Part shown: one piece after another, positions 37,127-45,278 of the stretch
Numbering within the stretch: position 1 is the stretch's first letter
Layout: every line of letters begins with the position of its first letter
Origin: Allopusillimonas ginsengisoli
Lineage (GTDB): Bacteria; Pseudomonadota; Gammaproteobacteria; Burkholderiales; Burkholderiaceae_B
Direction of reading: 5' to 3'
NCBI RefSeq assembly: GCF_004153455.1
Contig: NZ_SDQE01000002.1
Coordinates: 558,001-622,000 of the forward strand
Length of the DNA stretch: 64,000 nucleotides
Made by a program: the position numbers and the translations under genes
The notes under the pieces: model-generated
Databases searched by the model: none
What the model was told of the DNA's origin: nothing
The model's input: the letters and a program-made list of their open reading frames with translations, nothing else

Positions 37127-38038
37127 TCAAGACATCAGTGCAGTCAGTTGGCTCATATCCGTTGCAAGCTGCGTACGCATTGCAGAGATGAACGTCTGCA
37201 TGAACGCTGTGAGTTGCGTTCCCGCTGGAAAGGCTAGAATTCCGGTGAATACCACCTGTTCGGAAAAGGGGCGGAGCACAATGCCACGCTGAGCGTAATC
37301 CAAAGCCGTCACCGGACTTACCAAGCCAAGGCCCACGCCCTGCTGCACAAGTTCGCATACGCTGACCGAGTAAGGAGTTTCGACCACTACGGACGGCACG
37401 ACAGAGTGTTTATCCAGCACACTCTGCAGCTGACGACGCGAAGTGTCCTCGGGATTGAGTGCAATAAAGGCTTGGCCGTTCAGATCCTGGGGCTTGATCA
37501 CCGGTTTGCATGACAGCGAATGAGAAGCGGGTATGGCGATAACCCCATCCAAGCGACTGAAAATCGAGTGTTCCAAACCAATGGTCGACACTTCGTCCGC
37601 CATAAGCCCTAGATCACACTGCCCCGACAAGAGTCGCTCGCGGACCTCGCGGGAGCTCATGATTTGCAAGGACACCGTACGCTGCTCCGCCAGCAATTTC
37701 ATATTACGCAAGACGCGCGGTAGAAAACCTACGCCCAAAGCAGGCAAGCTGGCGACATTTAGGCGGCCTCCAGTGAACTGACGCAAGCTACGTAAACGGT
37801 GCTCAATCACATCTAATCCAACAAAGCATCGATCCACCTCAATTAACAAGGCCTGAGCCGCCGGCGTGGGCTGTAGCCTGCCCCGCATCCTGAGAAAGAG
37901 AACAATTCCGGCATGTTGCTCTAACCGCCGCAATGCCTGACTAATTGCAGGCTGCGACACGCCCATCAGCTTGGCCGCCTTGCTTGCCGTACCCGAAGTC
38001 ATGACCGTACGAAAAACCTCAATCTCTCTTAGCAACAT
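37127..38038 (-). CDS. LysR-family regulator
   Basis: 303 residues. N-terminal winged helix (REIEVFRTVMTSGTASKAAKLMGVSQPAISQALRRLE) and a periplasmic-binding-protein-like effector domain. Divergent from a PLP lyase gene and an amino-acid ABC transporter, which it very likely controls; effector unknown, perhaps a sulfur amino acid or an opine-like compound. The shared intergenic region of 73 bases holds an ATAA-N6-TTAT dyad. Confidence 0.9.
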   Translation of the reverse strand: MLLREIEVFRTVMTSGTASKAAKLMGVSQPAISQALRRLEQHAGIVLFLRMRGRLQPTPAAQALLIEVDRCFVGLDVIEHRLRSLRQFTGGRLNVASLPALGVGFLPRVLRNMKLLAEQRTVSLQIMSSREVRERLLSGQCDLGLMADEVSTIGLEHSIFSRLDGVIAIPASHSLSCKPVIKPQDLNGQAFIALNPEDTSRRQLQSVLDKHSVVPSVVVETPYSVSVCELVQQGVGLGLVSPVTALDYAQRGIVLRPFSEQVVFTGILAFPAGTQLTAFMQTFISAMRTQLATDMSQLTALMS

Positions 38039-38066
38039 ATATAACCTCTACTTCTAGACCAATAAC

Positions 38067-38080
38067 ATAATGGAAGTTAT
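38067..38080. promoter_or_regulatory. LysR-type dyad (ATAA-N6-TTAT)
   Basis: ATAATGGAAGTTAT in the LysR/PLP-lyase divergent region; it also fits a T-N11-A arrangement. Two ATAAC repeats flank it. Its presence argues that the lyase starts downstream at 38112 and not at the ATG embedded in the dyad. Confidence 0.45.
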
Positions 38081-38111
38081 TTCTTATAGCTATAAAACTA
38101 TACTTCGATTT

Positions 38112-39308
38112 ATGAAAAACGCTACAGCCGCTCATCTAGCCGTTCAACGCAAATATCTCACTGGCTTCTCAAGCCTGTCGCCCGCTGTCTGGAGGGCGTC
38201 AACGATTACCTTCTCAAGCCTGGATGAATTCGTGGCTCGTAAATCGCGATTACCGGATGGCTATACCTATGGAACTACCGGCACGCCGACCCACCGTGAG
38301 CTGGAGGCGCGCATCGCTGCATTGGACAAGGCAAGCCATTGCGTGGTGCTGCCTTCAGGACAGGCTGCGATAAGCCTTGTCATGCTCACCATGTTGAAAG
38401 CCGGGGATCATCTTCTTATTACGGATTCCGCCTACGGCCCAGCACACGATTTCGCGACGCACCTTACACACATGGGCGTGGAGGTGGAGCGCTACGATCC
38501 GTGTATAGGGTCGGGGATCGCAGACCTCATCCGATCTAATACCCAGCTGATATGGTTGGAGTCACCGGGTACTGTCACGATGGAGGTGCAGGACGTGCCC
38601 GCCATTGTTTCACAGGCTCGCTCGCACGGAATCAGGACCGCAATCGACAACAGTTGGGCTAGTTCTTTGTATTTTTCGCCGCTATCGCTTGGCGTGGATC
38701 TGTGTATCCAGGCCTGCTCCAAGCACATGGGTGGTCACTCCGACTTGCTTATGGGTTCCGTTAGCACAAACGATATTGCACTACACACCGCACTACGTGC
38801 TTTGCAGGCGACCATGGGGCAAGCGGTTAGCGCTGAAGATTGCTTTCTTGTCCAACGCGGGCTAGATACCATGACTTTGCGGCTTGAGGCCCAATCCGTC
38901 AAGGCATTACGTCTTGCAGAGCATTTGCAGCGGCATCCCATGGTTCGAGAAGTGCTCCATCCCGCACTAAGTACCTTCAAAACACATAGCTTGTGGCAAG
39001 ATCAGTTTAGCGGTAGCGGCAGCCTTTTTTCCTTAGTGCTACAGGATGCGCCTCTGGACGCTTTCCGCGCCATGTTCGGCTCGTTTCGTCACATTGCCAT
39101 TGGCGCAAGCTACGGCGGGCTTCACAGCCTCGCAGCCTTTTATCACGCACAACAGCAGACCAGCCGCCTCTTTCCCAGTATCCAGGCACCTATTATTCGT
39201 CTTGCCATTGGCCTGGAAGACTACAGCGTCCTTGCTACCGAGCTAAACCAATCGCTGGAAACGTTCGAATCGGTTTGTATCGATAGCGCAAAGAGCGGCG
39301 CTAAATAG
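38112..39308 (+). CDS. Cystathionine beta-lyase/trans-sulfuration PLP enzyme
   Basis: About 398 residues from ATG 38112. Cys/Met-metabolism PLP fold: YGTTGTPTHRELEARIAALD, GQAAISLVML, AIDNSWAS with the cofactor Asp, and the Schiff-base lysine in QACSKHMGGHSDLLMG. The pattern fits MetC-type beta-lyases (cystathionine or cystine to a keto acid, ammonia and a thiol) more than gamma-synthases. It is followed by a polar amino-acid transporter on the same strand, so substrate uptake and cleavage are probably coupled. Confidence 0.85.
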   Translation: MKNATAAHLAVQRKYLTGFSSLSPAVWRASTITFSSLDEFVARKSRLPDGYTYGTTGTPTHRELEARIAALDKASHCVVLPSGQAAISLVMLTMLKAGDHLLITDSAYGPAHDFATHLTHMGVEVERYDPCIGSGIADLIRSNTQLIWLESPGTVTMEVQDVPAIVSQARSHGIRTAIDNSWASSLYFSPLSLGVDLCIQACSKHMGGHSDLLMGSVSTNDIALHTALRALQATMGQAVSAEDCFLVQRGLDTMTLRLEAQSVKALRLAEHLQRHPMVREVLHPALSTFKTHSLWQDQFSGSGSLFSLVLQDAPLDAFRAMFGSFRHIAIGASYGGLHSLAAFYHAQQQTSRLFPSIQAPIIRLAIGLEDYSVLATELNQSLETFESVCIDSAKSGAK

Positions 39309-39368
39309 TTTTGAATGATCGCATACACAGAGCTGCGGTCGCCCTTCCAACTCTAAGGAGACAAGAGA

Positions 39369-40268
39369 ATGAAACGCCTATGGATCTTTATTTCCGCAGC
39401 AACCATTGCATTATCAGCGGCTGCCCCCATCCAGGCCCAGGACAGGGCCACGACACTGAAAAAAGTTGAACAGACGGGAACGTTTACAGTAGGTACGCGC
39501 GCTGCATCAATCCCTTTCAACTACCTGGATGATAACAACCAACAAAGCGGATTTGCTTGGGAAATCACACAGCGTGTGGCCGACAAAGTGAAAGAAACCG
39601 TGGCGCGCGATGACATTCAAGTACGTCCAATGGAAGTCACGCCTCAAACGCGTATTCCACTTGTGGCCAATCAAACAGTGGATCTGGAGTGCAGCTCTAC
39701 TACACACAATCGGGAGCGTGAGAACCAAGTAAGTTTCTCAACTTCTTTCTTCATCGTAGGCACCCGCATGCTGACGCTGGCCAACTCACCCATCAAGAAC
39801 TGGGAAGACTTGGCGGGTAAAAACGTCGTCGTCAGCGCAGGAACAACCGCAGAGCGCTTGCTGCGTAAAGTAAATGACGAAAAAAAATTGCGGGTGAACA
39901 TCATACTTAGTAAAGATATCGACAACACCTTTATGACTGTGGATACGGGCAGGGCCGATGCAGCCATGATGGACGACATGGTTCTGTACAGTCTAATCGC
40001 TCGATCGCCCGACCCTAAAAAATGGAAAGTAGTCGGAGAGGTATTGCAACCTGAAGCCTACGGTTGCATGCTTCGTAAGGACGACACTGAGTTTAAAGAA
40101 TTGGTCGATAACGTGATTACCGGCATGATGAATTCCGGTGAGATGGCTAAGCTTTATGGCAAATACTTCACTAGCCCGATTAAAGTGCGTGGTGGGTTCA
40201 ACATTAACGCACCCATGTCGCCTGTAATACAGGACCTGTTCGCCAATCCGAACGACAAAGTGTTGTAA
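39369..40268 (+). CDS. Amino-acid ABC transporter substrate-binding protein (GltI-like)
   Basis: 299 residues, signal peptide ending PIQAQ, then an SBP_bac_3 domain (TFTVGTRAASIPFNYLDDNNQQSGFAWEI ... DLECSSTTHNRERENQVSFS). This closely resembles glutamate/aspartate-binding GltI. AAGGAG lies 11 bases before the start. Periplasmic receptor for the two permeases and ATPase that follow. Confidence 0.9.
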   Translation: MKRLWIFISAATIALSAAAPIQAQDRATTLKKVEQTGTFTVGTRAASIPFNYLDDNNQQSGFAWEITQRVADKVKETVARDDIQVRPMEVTPQTRIPLVANQTVDLECSSTTHNRERENQVSFSTSFFIVGTRMLTLANSPIKNWEDLAGKNVVVSAGTTAERLLRKVNDEKKLRVNIILSKDIDNTFMTVDTGRADAAMMDDMVLYSLIARSPDPKKWKVVGEVLQPEAYGCMLRKDDTEFKELVDNVITGMMNSGEMAKLYGKYFTSPIKVRGGFNINAPMSPVIQDLFANPNDKVL

Positions 40269-40272
40269 AGCA

Positions 40273-41007
40273 ATGCAGTACTCATGGGATTTTTTGATCT
40301 ATTTCAAGCCTTCACTTACCGGTGAAGGATATTACTGGGAATTGATCTTACAGGGGCTGAGCCGCACTGTCTTTTTGTCGCTGCTCTCATGGGTGCTGGC
40401 ATTAAGTCTGGGTACTGCTTTGGGTATTGCACGCACACTACCTGTTCGCTGGCTGAGCTTGCCTGCGGCAGTATTCGTGCATTGCTTTCGCAACACCCCT
40501 CTACTGGTCCAAGTGTTCCTTTGGTTCTACGTTGTCCCGGAATTGCTACCGAGCGAATGGGGCACCGCGATCAAACGGATGGATCCCACATTAGGGCAGT
40601 TCCTGACCGTTCTTATCGCCCTCTCGTTATACACGGCAGCCAAAGCAGCGGAAGTCATCCGCTCAGGAATACAAGCGGTAAGCATCGGCCAGAAGCAAGC
40701 AGCTTCAGCTCTTGGGCTTACAGAGCCTGGTTCGTATCGTCATGTCATCCTGCCTCAGGCATTTCGCATCATTATGCCGCCCCTTACCTCTGACTTCCTG
40801 AATGTGTTCAAAAACTCCTCAGTCGCGCTGACTATAGGTTTCATGGAGCTCACTGGCCAAACACGCCAGATCGGGGATTTCAGCTCCCAGCCGTTTGAAG
40901 CATATATTGCCGCAACCGTCATATATACACTCGTCACCCTTTCAGTCATCTGGTTTATGCGACGTATCGAGAAGGCCACGCGTATTCCTGGCTATTGGGG
41001 AGCCTAA
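40273..41007 (+). CDS. Amino-acid ABC permease (GltJ-like)
   Basis: 244 residues, five or six membrane segments and the EAA loop EVIRSGIQAVSIGQKQAASALGL. FRNTPLLVQVFLWFYVVPELLP is typical of the His/Glu/Gln/Arg permease family. Starts 4 bases after the binding protein. Confidence 0.9.
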   Translation: MQYSWDFLIYFKPSLTGEGYYWELILQGLSRTVFLSLLSWVLALSLGTALGIARTLPVRWLSLPAAVFVHCFRNTPLLVQVFLWFYVVPELLPSEWGTAIKRMDPTLGQFLTVLIALSLYTAAKAAEVIRSGIQAVSIGQKQAASALGLTEPGSYRHVILPQAFRIIMPPLTSDFLNVFKNSSVALTIGFMELTGQTRQIGDFSSQPFEAYIAATVIYTLVTLSVIWFMRRIEKATRIPGYWGA

Positions 41008-41011
41008 CCAA

Positions 41012-41695
41012 ATGGACTATTCTTTCGATTGGGGGACGCTCGTAAGAGGATGGCCGTTCATACTCGACGGCATGGCAACGACTGCCCTTCTCGTAAGCGT
41101 GGGTATGACGCTCGGCATCGCGCTAGGGGTCGTTTTGGCACTCGCCCGCTTGTTCGGCCCACGGTGGGTCTCTCTGGCGGCAGCGTTCTATGTCAATCTA
41201 TTTCGTGCGATTCCGCTTATTCTCACCATTTTTTGGTTCTTCTTTCTGGTGCCGTTTGTTTTACGGGCAGTCACAGGAAATCCCTATGCTGGCGTCGGAC
41301 CAATCTACGCAGCGCTGTCTGCATTCGTTTTAGCCGAAGCAGCCTATTATTGCGAAATTGTTCGTGCCGGCATCAACAGTGTGCGCAAAGGGCAGATGCA
41401 GGCCGCAATAGCCTTGGGGCTGACTCGTTGGCAAGCACTCCGGCATGTCGTTCTGCCGCAGGCATTCCACAATATGACGCCTTCGCTGATCAACCAGACT
41501 ATTGCTCTACTCAAAGACACTTCACTTGTATATGTAATCAGCCTGAATGATTTTCTCGGCGCCGCTACCAAAGTTGCCCATCGTGATGGCACGTTGGTAG
41601 AGATGTACTTATTTGTCGCTGTTACCTATTTAGCCCTCTGCTCATTTGGCGTTTGGCTGGTCAATATATTGAAGAAGAAACAGGTGGCTTCGTAG
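41012..41695 (+). CDS. Amino-acid ABC permease (GltK-like)
   Basis: Starting at MDYSFDWG (ATG 41012, 4 bases after the first permease) it is 227 residues with the EAA loop CEIVRAGINSVRKGQMQAAIALGL. The frame is open about 120 bases upstream inside the previous gene, but the start after the stop fits best. Forms a heterodimer with the preceding permease. Confidence 0.9.
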   Translation: MDYSFDWGTLVRGWPFILDGMATTALLVSVGMTLGIALGVVLALARLFGPRWVSLAAAFYVNLFRAIPLILTIFWFFFLVPFVLRAVTGNPYAGVGPIYAALSAFVLAEAAYYCEIVRAGINSVRKGQMQAAIALGLTRWQALRHVVLPQAFHNMTPSLINQTIALLKDTSLVYVISLNDFLGAATKVAHRDGTLVEMYLFVAVTYLALCSFGVWLVNILKKKQVAS

Positions 41696-41719
41696 CCACT
41701 GCTTTAGAAGGTCAGAAAC

Positions 41720-42454
41720 ATGATAGAGCTAAACAACGTCTCCAAATGGTATGGCGAATTCAAAGTACTGGATCAATGCAGTACCAGCGTGGCAACAGGT
41801 GAAGTCGTAGTGGTGTGCGGGCCGTCGGGTTCAGGGAAATCGACGCTGATCAAAACGATCAATGCGCTTGAGCCCCTTCAGCAAGGCGAAATATACATCG
41901 ACGGTAAAGCCGTCCACGACCCTTCAACCAATCTGTCGGCGTTACGGGCACGCGTCGGGATGGTGTTTCAGCACTTTGAGCTGTTTCCCCATATTTCGGT
42001 CATGCAAAACTTAACGCTAGCGCAAGAAAGAGTGTTGGGCAGAAGCACGGAAGAAGCAACGGTAAGAGGTGTGGCTCTTTTAGACCGGGTCGGTTTGGGG
42101 AACCACGCCGATAAGTTTCCAGGGCAGCTATCGGGAGGGCAACAACAGCGCGTAGCTATTGCCCGGGCGCTGGCCATGGACCCTATCGTTATGTTGTTCG
42201 ACGAGCCGACCTCCGCATTGGATCCGGAGATGGTCGGCGAGGTTCTCGACGTCATGGTTGGACTGGCTCGGGAAGGCATGACCATGATCTGTGTCAGTCA
42301 CGAAATGGGCTTTGCGAAAGAAGTCAGCGACCGCGTTATTTTCATGGATCAAGGCCGTATTGTGGAGGATTGCTCCACAGACCATTTTTTTAGGCAAACG
42401 CAGACGCTTTCGGCACGTGCTCAGGATTTTCTTTCGAAGATTTTGTCTCATTAA
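41720..42454 (+). CDS. Amino-acid ABC transporter ATPase (GltL-like)
   Basis: 244 residues: Walker [13 protein letters not shown]-loop [10 protein letters not shown], signature [15 protein letters not shown], Walker [14 protein letters not shown] and switch His in CVSHEMGFA, all standard for polar amino-acid importers. Last gene of the transporter operon; convergent with the copper cluster 36 bases on, with no clear terminator between. Confidence 0.94.
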   Translation: MIELNNVSKWYGEFKVLDQCSTSVATGEVVVVCGPSGSGKSTLIKTINALEPLQQGEIYIDGKAVHDPSTNLSALRARVGMVFQHFELFPHISVMQNLTLAQERVLGRSTEEATVRGVALLDRVGLGNHADKFPGQLSGGQQQRVAIARALAMDPIVMLFDEPTSALDPEMVGEVLDVMVGLAREGMTMICVSHEMGFAKEVSDRVIFMDQGRIVEDCSTDHFFRQTQTLSARAQDFLSKILSH

Positions 42455-42490
42455 CGTGGACATTACACTCGCCAATCTTCTCCAGCCATT

Positions 42491-42907
42491 TTAATCCCTG
42501 GAAAAAGGCTTGCCGGTAAAGTCAACAGTAACCAAATTGCCGTCAAGCTTTCCCATACCCGGCGCGTTTAACGGCATGCCGGGTGCCGATACACCTTTTA
42601 CCGACGAGTCAGCGAGCAACTTGTTGACCGCGTTGGCCGGTACGTGCCCCTCTATGATTTGGCCGGTGGCCTCGATCACCCCCGTGTGACATGAGCTAAG
42701 TGCTGATGGTACGCCGAGCTTCTGCTTGATCGCGGCCATGTCGGCCGTCTTCATAGCCGTGACATCAAAGCCGGATTCCCGCATATGATCAACCCAGCCG
42801 GAGCAGCAGCCGCAATTGGGATCCTGGTAAACCGTAATGGCCGCGCCGGCCGCATGCGCAAAGGATGATGCGGCGGTCAACGCCGCCGCTACTAGCCATA
42901 ACTTCAT
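42491..42907 (-). CDS. DUF411 periplasmic metal-binding protein
   Basis: ATG 42907 gives 138 residues with a signal peptide (KLWLVAAALTAASSFAHA) and the DUF411 core ITVYQDPNCGCCSGWVDHM plus SCHTGVIEATGQIIEGHVPA. The CGCC and SCH groups could bind copper. Such proteins accompany copA/copB clusters as suspected Cu chaperones. Last gene of the long minus-strand copper cluster. Confidence 0.88.
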   Translation of the reverse strand: MKLWLVAAALTAASSFAHAAGAAITVYQDPNCGCCSGWVDHMRESGFDVTAMKTADMAAIKQKLGVPSALSSCHTGVIEATGQIIEGHVPANAVNKLLADSSVKGVSAPGMPLNAPGMGKLDGNLVTVDFTGKPFSRD

Positions 42908-42977
42908 AAGATCCACTCCAGCAAAAAAGTAAAATTTCAGTTTTTCAGAATAGAGATAAAGACCACACTCAGACAGC

Positions 42978-43451
42978 TTAGTTCTGTCGCTGCAAAGTGA
43001 TTTCTTTTTGTGCCTCCAGAACCTTGGGCGGCCAATTGCTCTTGATATAAGCCAGTGCGGCAATGATCTCTTGATCGCTGAGGATGTCCCGATACGCGGG
43101 CATGTCGCTTACATAACCCCGAGGCGCGGTCTTTCCTGGAACCAGGCCGTTTTTCACCATATCGACCAGCATCGCATCGGGATGGTGCCAGGTATGGCCG
43201 CTCTTGTCATGCGGCGGTGCAGGCAGCCTGCCATTGGACATGCGTTCACGCCAGTTCGGCTGGCCTTGCAGGGCCTCGCCATGGCAGGCTGCGCAATTGT
43301 TCGCATAGATCGCCTTGCCCTGCATCACAAGGGATTGGTCCGCAGGGTCGATGAATGCCGGGCCAGATGGCCGAATCGTGCTGTAAAGGACGGCGGCGGC
43401 GCCGATTATGACGACGCCAGCCACTCCAAAAACCAATTTTCTCGGTGTCAT
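42978..43451 (-). CDS. c-type cytochrome
   Basis: 157 residues with an N-terminal anchor (LVFGVAGVVIIGAAAVLYS) and one heme-binding CAACH (NNCAACHGEALQGQ). A candidate axial Met lies in YVSDMPAYRDILSDQEI. A mono-heme periplasmic cytochrome of the kind found at the end of copAB clusters. Its maturation would need a System I such as the ccm operon in this window. Confidence 0.88.
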   Translation of the reverse strand: MTPRKLVFGVAGVVIIGAAAVLYSTIRPSGPAFIDPADQSLVMQGKAIYANNCAACHGEALQGQPNWRERMSNGRLPAPPHDKSGHTWHHPDAMLVDMVKNGLVPGKTAPRGYVSDMPAYRDILSDQEIIAALAYIKSNWPPKVLEAQKEITLQRQN

Positions 43452-43465
43452 TTGAATGCGCTAGA

Positions 43466-43975
43466 TCAGCTGACTTTTACCTTGCCGACCATCCCAGCTT
43501 CCATGTGGCCCGGAATCAGGCAAGCGAAATCGACAGTGCCCGCCTGGTCGAACTGCCACACCAAGCCGCCGATCTTACCCGGGCCCAATGTAATCATATT
43601 CGGTTCCGAATGCTGCATCCCCGGCATCTTCTGCATCTCGGCCGCATGGGCCTTCAAATCGGCGAGAGATCCGATCACCATTTCATGGGGGATTTTGCCC
43701 GTGTTCTTGATAAAGAAACGAATGGTCTCGCCGGCGCGGACCTGGATGTCACCCGGTGTAAATCGCATGGTGTCGGCCATCGTCAGTTCAATCGTGCGAG
43801 TAACTTTGGCCGGATCGCCAGGCTGGCCAGTTGGCGAAGGGGCATTCGACATGGTGGACATGTCGTGCCCGGGCATGCCATGCGCCGGTGCGCCATGCCC
43901 CCCGCCATGGTTGCCGGCAGCCAATGCGAGGGTCGGAAGTACGCTCAAAGCCAGAATAGAAAGGGTCTTTTTCAT
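43466..43975 (-). CDS. Cupredoxin (CopI-like blue copper protein)
   Basis: 169 residues, signal peptide, a His/Met/Gly-rich N-terminal stretch (NHGGGHGAPAHGMPGHDMSTM), then a plastocyanin-like fold. Copper ligands are visible as His in KIPHEMVIG and the C-terminal CLIPGHMEAGM (Cys, His, Met). Likely periplasmic copper tolerance protein. Lies 76 bases after copB and 14 bases before the cytochrome gene. Confidence 0.88.
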   Translation of the reverse strand: MKKTLSILALSVLPTLALAAGNHGGGHGAPAHGMPGHDMSTMSNAPSPTGQPGDPAKVTRTIELTMADTMRFTPGDIQVRAGETIRFFIKNTGKIPHEMVIGSLADLKAHAAEMQKMPGMQHSEPNMITLGPGKIGGLVWQFDQAGTVDFACLIPGHMEAGMVGKVKVS

Positions 43976-44051
43976 GTGAATAGTCTCTTGGAGAGATTGT
44001 TTTGGTAGGCAGCCGTTTTAAGCCGCCCATGTGAAAATGTGAAAGACAACA

Positions 44052-45278
44052 TCAAAAGCGAAAGCTCAAGCCGGCAACAAAACGGGTTTCCTGTTTGGAT
44101 TCGCCTTCTGCGCGTGCGTAATCCGCTGTTTTCCCGAATTTGCTGGACCACTCCACGCCCACGTAGGGAACAAACTGACGCGTGACTTCGTACTTAAGGC
44201 GTAAGCCCGCCGTGCCGTCTGTCAAGCCGCTGCCAATGCCCCAGCGCTCATCGTCCTTGCCATGGAAATTCACTTCTACGCTTGGCTGAAGGTAGAGCTT
44301 TTGAGTCAGTAAGATGTCGTATTCCGTCTTCAGCCTCAGAGCGGTTCGCCCGCTAGCGCCGACATAGGCGGTGGCATCGACTTCGAACCAGTAAGGCGCA
44401 AGCCCTTTGAAGCCGAATGCCAACCATTCCCGGTTTGGTGCACCTTGGCCATGGTCAAATCGCACGCCCAGTTCCGTATCCCAGAACGTTGAGACCGCAT
44501 GGCGCCACAGCAGTTGCGTCTCGGACTCTTGCAGCTTGCCGCTGGCCACTTCCCCTTCGGCCTTGATCACGGCGCGGTTATAGGTGCTGCCGTACCACGC
44601 CTCGCCTTCATAGGCTGCCCATTCCTCCCCGCGCGCCCTGACGTATTCCAACCGGTCGAAGCTCACGGAACCGAAGGCATGCATGTCCGACATCATTAGC
44701 GCATCCGAAGGCGGCAACGCATACTTGCCCGCATTACGCACGTAGCCATCGGAGTAGGCGTCTGGATCGCGGGCATCTGGCGGGGCCGAGCCACCCTGCA
44801 TCTGCATATCGCCATGATCCATTTCGCCGCCGCCATGGTCCATGGCACCCATATTGTGCGCAGAGACTGGCGCATTAGAATTGGACTGACCATGCGTCAT
44901 TCCGGGCATGGCGGGGGCACTTTTGCCAGGATCGGCCTGCTTCATGGGCATTTGCATGGCGTCATGCTCCTGAGCTGGAGCCTTCTCCGCGCCATGGTCC
45001 ATACCAGACATGTCCATCGAACCGTGATTCATACCCGACATACCCATGGAGCCATGATCCTTATCGGACATGTTCATAGAGCCATGATTCATGCCTGAAG
45101 CCGTCGCCGGCGCGCTTGTCGTGGGCGGCGATGGGGTATGGCCGGCGTGGCCCGAGTGCGCCTGCGCATAGGCAAACACGGGCATCGCCCCTACTGAAGC
45201 GATGGCTGCGGCAAGGAATTTCTTCTTCAATTGATTGTTCATGACCAGGATGCCTAGCGTGTTGTTCGTTGTCTTCAT
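44052..45278 (-). CDS. copB: Copper resistance outer-membrane protein CopB
   Basis: The start overlaps the copA stop (ATGA at 45275-45278); an internal ATG at 45242 begins a typical signal peptide (KKKFLAAAIASVGAMPVFAYAQA) and may be the true start. The N-terminal third has Met/His repeats (MNHGSM, MSGMDHG and relatives) for copper binding. The C-terminal part is the CopB beta-barrel ending FVAGLSFRF. Sequesters or exports periplasmic copper together with CopA. Confidence 0.92.
   Translation of the reverse strand: MKTTNNTLGILVMNNQLKKKFLAAAIASVGAMPVFAYAQAHSGHAGHTPSPPTTSAPATASGMNHGSMNMSDKDHGSMGMSGMNHGSMDMSGMDHGAEKAPAQEHDAMQMPMKQADPGKSAPAMPGMTHGQSNSNAPVSAHNMGAMDHGGGEMDHGDMQMQGGSAPPDARDPDAYSDGYVRNAGKYALPPSDALMMSDMHAFGSVSFDRLEYVRARGEEWAAYEGEAWYGSTYNRAVIKAEGEVASGKLQESETQLLWRHAVSTFWDTELGVRFDHGQGAPNREWLAFGFKGLAPYWFEVDATAYVGASGRTALRLKTEYDILLTQKLYLQPSVEVNFHGKDDERWGIGSGLTDGTAGLRLKYEVTRQFVPYVGVEWSSKFGKTADYARAEGESKQETRFVAGLSFRF

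Noticed and set aside
42465-42482. Sixth CopR-type dyad (CATTACACTCG...)
   Set aside because: Only the left half matches, and it lies between convergent gene ends where no promoter is expected.
43008-43979. Long plus-strand frame of 323 codons
   Set aside because: It lies opposite the cytochrome c and cupredoxin genes, which have clear motifs; composition is that of an antisense shadow.
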